Shown here: piece after piece, positions 58,073 through 64,000 of the stretch
Layout: every line of letters begins with the position of its first letter
Numbering within the stretch: position 1 is the first letter of the stretch
Source: Agrobacterium vitis
GTDB taxonomy: Bacteria; Pseudomonadota; Alphaproteobacteria; Rhizobiales; Rhizobiaceae
Length of the DNA: 64,000 nucleotides
Assembly: GCF_037039395.1 (NCBI RefSeq)
Contig: NZ_CP146242.1
Coordinates: forward strand, 2,185,001-2,249,000
Reading direction: 5' to 3'
Notes under the pieces: generated by a model
The model's database searches: none
Told to the model about the DNA's origin: nothing
What the model saw: only the letters and a program-made list of their open reading frames with translations
Made by a program: the position numbers and the translations under genes

Positions 58073-59302
58073 ATGACAGAGGGAATGAATGCGGGGCTGG
58101 CCATGCCGCCCGCTGCCCTCGAGACGAGTGGCGGCGCCAATCAGGTCGGCGTGCGCGCCTATAACGAGCGGCTGGTCATGTCGCTGGTGCGCCGGCACGG
58201 CAGCCTGTCCAAGGCGGAAATTGCCCGGCGCAGCGGTCTCTCGGCCCAGACGGTGACGGTGATCATGCGGGTGCTGGAGCGCGAAAAGCTGCTGGTGCGC
58301 GGTGAGCCGGTGCGTGGGCGTGTCGGCCAGCCTTCGGTGCCGATGCGGCTCAATCCGGATGCGGTCTATTCGTTCGGGGTCAAGATCGGAAGACGCAGTG
58401 CCAATCTGGTGCTGATGGATTTCGTTGGAACGATCCGCCATGAGGTGCGTCGCACCTATCCTTATCCGATGCCCGGCCTCTTACTGGATTTCATCGTCGG
58501 CGGCATTTCCGATATCGAGGGCAGACTTTCTGTCACAGAGCGGGCCCGAATTGCCGGTGTGGGCATCGCAGCCCCGTTCGAATTGTGGAGCTGGGCGGAA
58601 GAGACCGGCGCGCCATCAGAGGAAATGGATGTCTGGCGCGATACCGACCTGAAAGCCGATGTCGCGGCCCGGATCGGTTATCCGGTCTTCATCCAGAACG
58701 ATGCGACCAGCGCCTGTGCTGCCGAACTGGTGTTCGGGGTTGGGCCGCACTATCCGGATTTCGTCTATTTCTTCCTCGGCTCCTTCGTGGGCGGCGGCAT
58801 CGTGCTGAATTCCTCGCTGTTTTCCGGGCGCACCGGCACAGCTGGCGCGGTTGGGCCGTTGCCGGTGCAAAGGCGCGATGGCAAAACCGTCCAGCTTTTG
58901 AAGATCGCTTCGATTTTCGTATTGGAAAATCTGCTGCGCGACTATGGACAGGATAGCCAGTCCCTATGGTATTCGCCGAGCGACTGGGTGGACTATGGCG
59001 AGCCGCTGGAGATCTGGATCCGCGATACCGCCGCAGCGCTGGCCCAGGCGATTGTGGCGGCGGCATCGATCATCGACTTTTCCGCTGCCGTTATCGATGG
59101 CGGTTTTCCGCAATGGGTGCGCCAGCGTCTTGTCGTGGCCATACAGGAAGCGGCGCGTGATCTCGACCTCCAGGGTGTATTGATGCCCGAGATCGTCGAA
59201 GGCGCCGTGGGCCACCAGGCACGGTCGGTTGGCGGTGCCAGCCTGCCGCTGTTTTCCCGTTATCTTTTGGATCAGAACGTGTTGTTCAAGGAGTTATTGT
59301 AA
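58073..59302 (+). CDS. frcR: ROK-family repressor of the fructose operon
   Basis: 409-residue ROK regulator. The N-terminal helix-turn-helix (LSKAEIARRSGLSAQTVTVI, about 46-65) is followed by the sugar-kinase-like ROK domain, with FIQNDATSACAAELVFG and FVGGGIVLNSSLF. Start: GGGAGG 7 bases before ATG 58073. Divergent from frcB as in Sinorhizobium frcRBCAK. Its TAA stop directly abuts the ATG of the RbsD/FucU gene. Confidence 0.92.
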   Translation: MTEGMNAGLAMPPAALETSGGANQVGVRAYNERLVMSLVRRHGSLSKAEIARRSGLSAQTVTVIMRVLEREKLLVRGEPVRGRVGQPSVPMRLNPDAVYSFGVKIGRRSANLVLMDFVGTIRHEVRRTYPYPMPGLLLDFIVGGISDIEGRLSVTERARIAGVGIAAPFELWSWAEETGAPSEEMDVWRDTDLKADVAARIGYPVFIQNDATSACAAELVFGVGPHYPDFVYFFLGSFVGGGIVLNSSLFSGRTGTAGAVGPLPVQRRDGKTVQLLKIASIFVLENLLRDYGQDSQSLWYSPSDWVDYGEPLEIWIRDTAAALAQAIVAAASIIDFSAAVIDGGFPQWVRQRLVVAIQEAARDLDLQGVLMPEIVEGAVGHQARSVGGASLPLFSRYLLDQNVLFKELL

Positions 59303-59734
59303 ATGCTGAAGGGTCTCAACCCCATCCTCAATCCCGAATTGCTGGCCACCCTGCGGGCCATGGGGCATGGTGATGAAATCGCCATTGTCGATGGCAATTA
59401 TCCCGGTCTGGAACATGCAAGGCGGCTGGTGCGGCTGGATGGGCACGGTCTTATTCCGGTGCTGGATGCCATTCTCTCCGTTCTGCCGATCGACGATTTC
59501 GTGCCGGAAGCGATTTTCCGCTCTACCGTCGGCAAGGATCGCGATGCACTTGACCCGGTCCATGAAGAAATCATCGCCTGCTGCGCCGCCCATGAGCCGA
59601 AACAGCCGGTAGTGCCTTTGCTGGGACCGGATTTCTATCCCCGCGTCAAGGCGGCACATACAGTTGTGCAAACTGGCGAACCCCGCCTTTATGCCAATGT
59701 CATTCTTAAGAAGGGCGTGATATATCCACAATAA
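59303..59734 (+). CDS. RbsD/FucU-family sugar mutarotase
   Basis: 143-residue protein of the RbsD/FucU family, which interconverts cyclic forms of free sugars. The hallmark N-terminal LRAMGHGDEIAIVDGNYP contains the catalytic His. Its ATG follows the frcR stop with no spacing (TAAATG), so the two are co-translated. Being closer to FucU in length and motif, it may act on fructose or fucose; the specificity is not readable. Confidence 0.92.
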   Translation: MLKGLNPILNPELLATLRAMGHGDEIAIVDGNYPGLEHARRLVRLDGHGLIPVLDAILSVLPIDDFVPEAIFRSTVGKDRDALDPVHEEIIACCAAHEPKQPVVPLLGPDFYPRVKAAHTVVQTGEPRLYANVILKKGVIYPQ

Positions 59735-59813
59735 CCTCTGATTGTGTTAGTCGCATTGGCGGACCTGCGGCTGCAAGGGGCGAGATGCCCTGGATGAGGT
59801 TTTGAGGTAGGTG

Positions 59814-59846
59814 AGGCCGTGCGGGACGTCCTGCACGGCCTTTTTC
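59814..59846 (+). terminator. terminator after the RbsD/FucU gene
   Basis: AGGCCGTGC/GCACGGCCT with a 10-base loop and a TTTTT run, 80 bases after the stop. It also lies right at the 3' end of the converging SDR gene. Confidence 0.85.
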
Positions 59847-59850
59847 ATGT

Positions 59851-60618
59851 TCAGATCGCAGTAAAGCCGTTGTCCACGAACAGATGGATACCATTGACGA
59901 AGTGAGATTCGTCGCTGGCCAGATAAAGTGCTGCGCGGGCCACGTCTTCCGGTTCGCCGATGCGACCCTGCTGGGCGATGATGGCGGCATCCGAGACATC
60001 GACGCCCAGGGCTTGCAGGTCGGTCAATTCCCGCAATCCATGCGGCGTGCGGATAAAGCCGGGGCAGACAGCGTTGCAGCGAATGTTCCGGTCGCGAAAT
60101 TCCACGCCGATGGCGCGGGCAAACATGTGGACCGCGCCCTTGGTGGTGTCATAGAGCACTTCCATCGGCGTCGCAGCCACGGCTGATATCGAGGAGGTGC
60201 AGACGATGGAGCCGCCGCCTGCGGCAATCATGCCGGGCAATACGGCTCTGGTCATCAGGAACATCGAGCGGACATTGACCGCATGCAGCCAGTCCCATTC
60301 TTTCAGTGTGGTTTCCAGGAATGGTTTGATGACGATGGTACCGGCGTGATTGAACAATACGGTGACGGCCCCGAACCGGTCCTCGACACCCTTGACTGCA
60401 GCCTGAACGGCGTCTTCCTCCGAGACATCGGCCACCCAGAAATCGGCCGTGCCGCCAGAATCGCGAATATCCTTGACCGTCCGTTCGGCTTCCTCGCCAT
60501 TGCGGTCGATGATGGCGACGGCAGCACCTTCCGCTGCAAATAGCCGCGAGGCTGCTCCACCCATGCCGGTTGCGCCACCGGAAATGATGGCGATTTTCCC
60601 CTTCAGTCTGTCTGTCAT
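59851..60618 (-). CDS. SDR-family oxidoreductase
   Basis: 255-residue classical short-chain dehydrogenase. Cofactor motif SGGATGMGGAASR at 13-25, FNHAGT in place of the usual NNAG, catalytic Ser in CTSSISA and Tyr-x3-Lys in YDTTK. Asp37 at the end of beta-2 (AIIDRN) suggests NAD(H). The likely substrate is a sugar or polyol, given the frc genes nearby, but this is a guess. It follows the Lrp-type regulator by 41 bases, with AAGGACGGG as ribosome site. Confidence 0.88.
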   Translation of the reverse strand: MTDRLKGKIAIISGGATGMGGAASRLFAAEGAAVAIIDRNGEEAERTVKDIRDSGGTADFWVADVSEEDAVQAAVKGVEDRFGAVTVLFNHAGTIVIKPFLETTLKEWDWLHAVNVRSMFLMTRAVLPGMIAAGGGSIVCTSSISAVAATPMEVLYDTTKGAVHMFARAIGVEFRDRNIRCNAVCPGFIRTPHGLRELTDLQALGVDVSDAAIIAQQGRIGEPEDVARAALYLASDESHFVNGIHLFVDNGFTAI

Positions 60619-60659
60619 GCGTTCCCGTCCTTGTTGTTATGTGGATGATATTGTCGTGC

Positions 60660-61151
60660 TCACGGCTTCGACAGGCTTGCCCGGGTTGAGCGCGGCGTCG
60701 AGAGAATGAGGCTGGTTTCGCTATTGGTAATACCGGGAACCAGCCTTACACGGCGCAAGACACTGTCGAAATCCGTCAGGGTTGTCGCGCCCAGCTCGAC
60801 GATCAGGTCCCAGCGCCCATTGGTGGAATGCACGGCGGAAATCTCGGGAAAACCGCTCAGCGCCCGGATCACCTTGTCAGTGACATGGCCCTGGATTTCG
60901 ATCATCATGATGCCGCGCACACCCAGATCGACCGTATCGGCCCGCAGGATCACGGTATAGCCGAGAATGGTGCCATCACGCTCCAGCCGTTCCAGCCGCG
61001 CCCGCACCGTGGCGCGCGAGGTGCCGGTTTCCAGCGCCAGATCGGAAATGCTGCGCCGGCCGTTATGGCGCAGAAGCGTTACCAGCCGTTCATCGAGATC
61101 GTCCACCGTCTTCTCACTTTGAGCAATAAAACTGCCATAACGATAAGCCAT
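60660..61151 (-). CDS. Lrp/AsnC-family regulator (probable arginine catabolism activator)
   Basis: 163-residue regulator: N-terminal helix-turn-helix (ISDLALETGTSRATVRARLE) and the C-terminal RAM domain (GIMMIEIQGHVTDKVIRAL). It diverges from arginase and ornithine cyclodeaminase over 78 bases. In Agrobacterium an Lrp-type protein activates such genes, so control of arginase is inferred. Confidence 0.9.
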   Translation of the reverse strand: MAYRYGSFIAQSEKTVDDLDERLVTLLRHNGRRSISDLALETGTSRATVRARLERLERDGTILGYTVILRADTVDLGVRGIMMIEIQGHVTDKVIRALSGFPEISAVHSTNGRWDLIVELGATTLTDFDSVLRRVRLVPGITNSETSLILSTPRSTRASLSKP

Positions 61152-61229
61152 ATGGACATTATTGCCAATCTATATCGTTCAAATCGCCAGTTTCTGATGG
61201 TTGAATGTCGCTAACAACAGGAGAGACGT

Positions 61230-62162
61230 ATGGAGTGCAGATTGATCGGAGTTCCCTTGCAGATCGGTGCGGGCCGTCTGGGCTGTGAAATGGGACCGAG
61301 CGCGCTGCGCATTGCCGGGCTCGGCCCGATGCTGGAAGAGCTTGGCCATCGCGTTACCGATCTCGGCAATGTCGCGCCCGCCGCCTTCAAGACCCTCAAT
61401 CATCCCAATCCGGCTGTGCATCACCTGCCGGAAACCGTGGCCTGGATCGAGACCTTGTCCGAGGTCGCCTACCGCGAAAGTGCGGATGCCATGCCGATAT
61501 TTCTCGGTGGTGACCACGCGCTTTCGGCTGGCACGGTGCCGGGACTGGCGCGGCGGGCGGCGGAACAAGGCCGTCCGCTTTTCGTGCTCTGGCTGGATGC
61601 CCATACCGATTTCCATACGCTGGAGACCACGGAAAGCGGCAATCTGCATGGTACGCCGGTCGCTTATTTCACCGGTCAGTCCGGTTTTACCGGTTATTTT
61701 CCTGAACTCGCCGAAGCGGTCGATCCGGCCCATGTGGCAATGATCGGCATTCGCAGCGTCGATCCAGCCGAACGGGCCGCTTTGCGCCGGACCGGCATCA
61801 CCGTGCATGACATGCGGATGATCGACGAGCATGGCGTTGCCGTGCTGTTGCGGGCCTTTCTGGACAAGGTTCGGGCCGCGAATGGCTTGCTGCATGTCAG
61901 TTTCGATGTGGATTTTCTCGATCCGATGATTGCGCCCGCCGTTGGCACCACGGTGCCTGGTGGTGCTACCTTCCGCGAGGCGCATCTGGTGATGGAAATG
62001 CTGCATGACAGCGGCCTGGTTTCCAGCCTCGATCTGGTCGAACTCAACCCTTTCCTGGACGAGCGGGGCCGCACCGCAATCCTGATGGCGGATCTGACCG
62101 CCAGCCTGATGGGACGGCAGGTCATGGACCGTCCGACACGCGACTATGCCGGGAGCGTTTGA
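61230..62162 (+). CDS. arginase
   Basis: Hydrolyses arginine to ornithine and urea; 310 residues. Mn-binding motifs GGDHALSAG (about 91), LWLDAHTDFHT (about 123) and SFDVDFLDP (about 226) carry all the needed His and Asp. GGAGAG lies 5 bases before the ATG. The stop overlaps the start of the next gene (TGATG). Known as arcA in Agrobacterium or rocF elsewhere. Confidence 0.94.
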   Translation: MECRLIGVPLQIGAGRLGCEMGPSALRIAGLGPMLEELGHRVTDLGNVAPAAFKTLNHPNPAVHHLPETVAWIETLSEVAYRESADAMPIFLGGDHALSAGTVPGLARRAAEQGRPLFVLWLDAHTDFHTLETTESGNLHGTPVAYFTGQSGFTGYFPELAEAVDPAHVAMIGIRSVDPAERAALRRTGITVHDMRMIDEHGVAVLLRAFLDKVRAANGLLHVSFDVDFLDPMIAPAVGTTVPGGATFREAHLVMEMLHDSGLVSSLDLVELNPFLDERGRTAILMADLTASLMGRQVMDRPTRDYAGSV

Positions 62163-63217
62163 TGAGTGCTATTGCCAATCTGAATATCGTCCCCTTCGTC
62201 AGCGTCGATCATATGATGAAACTTGTGCTGCGGATCGGGGTCGAGATCTTCCTGACCGAACTCGCCGCGGTGATCGAGGAGGATTTTCGCCGCTGGGAGA
62301 TCTTCGACAAGACGCCGCGCATCGCCTCCCATTCCAGCGACGGGGTGATCGAATTGATGCCGACCAGCGATGGCACGCTCTACGGCTTCAAATACGTCAA
62401 CGGCCATCCGAAGAACATGCGCCAGGGCCGCCAGACGGTGACGGCCTTCGGCGTGTTGTCGGATGTCGGCAATGGCTATCCGATGCTGCTGTCGGAAATG
62501 ACCATTCTCACGGCATTGCGCACAGCGGCGACCTCGGCTGTGGCGGCAAAATACCTGGCCCGGCCCGATTCCCGCTGCATGGCGGTGATCGGCAATGGCG
62601 CGCAAGCCGAGTTTCAGGCGCTGGCCTTCAAAGCAATCTGTGGCATCACGCATCTGCGGCTCTATGATATCGACCGCAGCGCCAGCGACAAATGCCTGCG
62701 CAATCTTCAAGCAAGCGGATTGGCGATAACGCTGTGCCATTCCTCGCAAGAGGCGGTCGAGGGCGCCGATATCATCACCACTGTCACCGCCGACAAGCAA
62801 TGCGCCACGATTCTCACCGACAACATGGTCGGCCCCGGTGTTCATATCAACGCGGTTGGCGGCGATTGCCCCGGCAAGACCGAATTGCACCGCGATATCC
62901 TCACCCGTGCCGAAATTTTTGTTGAATACCCACCCCAGACCCGCATCGAGGGGGAGATCCAGCAAATGCCGCCTGACCATCCCGTCACCGAACTGTGGCA
63001 GGTGATGACCGGCATTGCTTCAGGACGCAGCGATTCGCGCCAGATCACTCTGTTCGATTCGGTCGGCTTTGCCATCGAGGATTTTTCGGCTCTGCGCTAT
63101 GTGCGCAGCAAGCTGGCCGAGACCGGGCTTTTCACCGAACTGGATCTGCTGGCCGACCCCGATGAGCCTCGCGATCTCTATGGGATGGTGTTGCGCGCCG
63201 GGACTTCCACCGGTTGA
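62162..63217 (+). CDS. ornithine cyclodeaminase
   Basis: Converts ornithine to proline and ammonia with bound NAD+; 351 residues from ATG 62162. The family blocks YGFKYVNGHPKN, the Rossmann CMAVIGNGAQAEFQALAFK and GVHINAVGGDCPGKTEL are clear. Called arcB in Agrobacterium. With the arginase it makes an arginine-to-proline route, allowing arginine to serve as carbon and nitrogen source. Confidence 0.94.
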   Translation: MSAIANLNIVPFVSVDHMMKLVLRIGVEIFLTELAAVIEEDFRRWEIFDKTPRIASHSSDGVIELMPTSDGTLYGFKYVNGHPKNMRQGRQTVTAFGVLSDVGNGYPMLLSEMTILTALRTAATSAVAAKYLARPDSRCMAVIGNGAQAEFQALAFKAICGITHLRLYDIDRSASDKCLRNLQASGLAITLCHSSQEAVEGADIITTVTADKQCATILTDNMVGPGVHINAVGGDCPGKTELHRDILTRAEIFVEYPPQTRIEGEIQQMPPDHPVTELWQVMTGIASGRSDSRQITLFDSVGFAIEDFSALRYVRSKLAETGLFTELDLLADPDEPRDLYGMVLRAGTSTG

Positions 63218-63303
63218 TGACCAAAATTTCATGATTGTCGGTATGGACCCTTTTGCCTCGCTCCCCATTTCTGAATGGAACTGAGTTTTGCAAAGGATCA
63301 ATC

Positions 63304-63462
63304 ATGGACATCGTTCGCATTTTATTTGCTATCATTCTGCCCCCGGTCGGCGTTTTTCTCCAGGTTGGCATTGGCCTACAATTCTGGCTGAATATTCTTC
63401 TGACATTGTGCGGCTATATCCCCGGCATCATCCATGCCATCTGGGTGATCTTGCGCCGGTAA
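63304..63462 (+). CDS. Pmp3/YqaE-family small membrane protein
   Basis: 52-residue hydrophobic peptide with two membrane helices (VRILFAIILPPVGVFLQVGI and WLNILLTLCGYIPGIIHAIW). PPVGVFLQVG and PGIIHA are the family signatures. AAAGGATC lies just upstream of the ATG. Members influence membrane potential and stress tolerance; no partner gene nearby. Confidence 0.93.
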   Translation: MDIVRILFAIILPPVGVFLQVGIGLQFWLNILLTLCGYIPGIIHAIWVILRR

Positions 63463-63482
63463 TCTCCTGAATTGACGCCTTT

Positions 63483-63510
63483 ACCAAGGGTCATTGAAAT
63501 GACCCTTGGT
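63483..63510 (+). terminator. hairpin after the Pmp3-family gene
   Basis: A perfect 12-bp stem, ACCAAGGGTCAT/ATGACCCTTGGT with loop TGAA, 20 bases after the stop, followed by ATTAAT. It looks very like the OPX terminator at 31975 but has a poor T run. Confidence 0.7.
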
Positions 63511-63628
63511 ATTAATGATTATCGGCGGGCGGTCATGGCGATTGACAATGACGCCAAGCCGGATGAACTTGGCCGCCCGTGGTGCCGGTTGGAGGATTGG
63601 CGCCCGTATCGCTTGGGAGGCCTGCCGT

Positions 63629-64000
63629 ATGACTGTCGATCTGGTCGAGTATTTCGACGCCTATGCCCGTGATTATCAGCCTTATAAGGGCGGCAGCTGG
63701 TGCTATGAGGACGGTTGTCTCTATGCCGGGCTGATCGCCCTTCACGAGGCGACGGGTGATACCAGATGGTCGGCGCATCTGAAGCGGCTGGTCGATGACC
63801 AGTTGGATGATCAGGGCCAGATGCGTGATTACGTGCTGACCGAGTATAATATCGACAATATCCTGCCGGGCCGGGCGTTGATTTTCCTGCTGAAAACGAC
63901 TGATAACAATCGGTACCGGATTGCGGCGGACCGGCTTGCCCGACAATTGCAAAGCCATCCGCGTCTCGGTGCCGGTCCCTATTGGCACAAGCTGCGCTAT
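63629..64000 (+). CDS. GH88/GH105-type unsaturated glycosyl hydrolase, 5' part
   Basis: The first 124 residues of a protein that continues beyond the window. GGGAGG lies 9 bases before ATG 63629. GGSWCYEDGCLYAGLIALHE and TEYNIDNILPGRALIFLL match the helical (alpha/alpha)6 barrel of YteR-like unsaturated rhamnogalacturonyl hydrolases. Such enzymes remove unsaturated uronic acids from pectin fragments in the cytoplasm. Family-level call only. Confidence 0.8.
   Translation, partial: MTVDLVEYFDAYARDYQPYKGGSWCYEDGCLYAGLIALHEATGDTRWSAHLKRLVDDQLDDQGQMRDYVLTEYNIDNILPGRALIFLLKTTDNNRYRIAADRLARQLQSHPRLGAGPYWHKLRY

Overview
The window is a chromosomal segment from an alphaproteobacterium of the Rhizobiaceae (Agrobacterium / Allorhizobium / Rhizobium group). 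The evidence is a 23S-5S-tRNA-fMet arrangement, an exo gene cluster in almost the gene order known for succinoglycan synthesis in Sinorhizobium, an frc fructose operon, the rhizobial SyrA/ExoX repressor family, and rhizobial intergenic palindromes. The species cannot be fixed from the sequence alone.

Layout. (1) 1-2590: 3' part of a 23S rRNA, 5S rRNA inside an 18-nt processing stem, tRNA-fMet and a terminator. (2) 2938-4951: a cytoplasmic multi-HAMP chemoreceptor with a tandem 270-bp duplication and an apparent +1 frameshift. (3) 5452-24683: exopolysaccharide cluster exoP, exoO-M-A-L, exoK-H, exoT, exoW-V, exoU, exoX, exoY-F-Q. exoN, exoI and exoZ are missing from their usual places. ExoY/F start the lipid-linked repeat, ExoA/L/M/O/U/W extend it, ExoH and ExoV decorate it, ExoT/Q/P/F flip, polymerise and export it, ExoK cleaves it, and ExoX restrains synthesis. 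(4) 24982-31959: small proteins, a palindromic repeat, an MhqD-type esterase split by a 1310-bp IS5-family element whose 4-bp target duplication is still visible, its partner MhqO dioxygenase with a divergent LysR regulator, and a frameshifted OPX-type export lipoprotein.

(5) 32047-40521: TetR, carotenoid-oxygenase-family enzyme, NDH-2, FUSC exporter, aldehyde dehydrogenase, second TetR. The oxygenase has the four iron histidines plus a Tyr/Lys pair at positions that mark stilbene (resveratrol/lignostilbene) cleaving enzymes. The segment therefore reads as a candidate stilbene-cleavage and aromatic-aldehyde detoxification island, and it is the most interesting part of the window.

(6) 40689-53882: a complete histidine utilisation locus, hutI-H-G-U-D on the minus strand with hutF divergent. 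Next to it is a minus-strand operon of a polar amino-acid ABC transporter, hutC and a flavin monooxygenase. RIME-like palindromic elements sit in intercistronic gaps, and two HutC-like operators lie upstream of the transcription units. (7) 54004-59846: fructose ABC transporter frcB-C-A-K, the divergent ROK repressor frcR and an RbsD/FucU mutarotase. (8) 59851-63217: an SDR dehydrogenase and Lrp-type regulator divergent from arginase and ornithine cyclodeaminase (arginine to proline). (9) 63304-64000: a Pmp3-family membrane peptide and the start of a GH88/GH105-type unsaturated-oligosaccharide hydrolase cut by the window end.

Operons are tightly packed, with many 4-bp ATGA stop/start overlaps. 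Two genes carry single-base +1 frameshifts. Each could be a real lesion or a sequence error.
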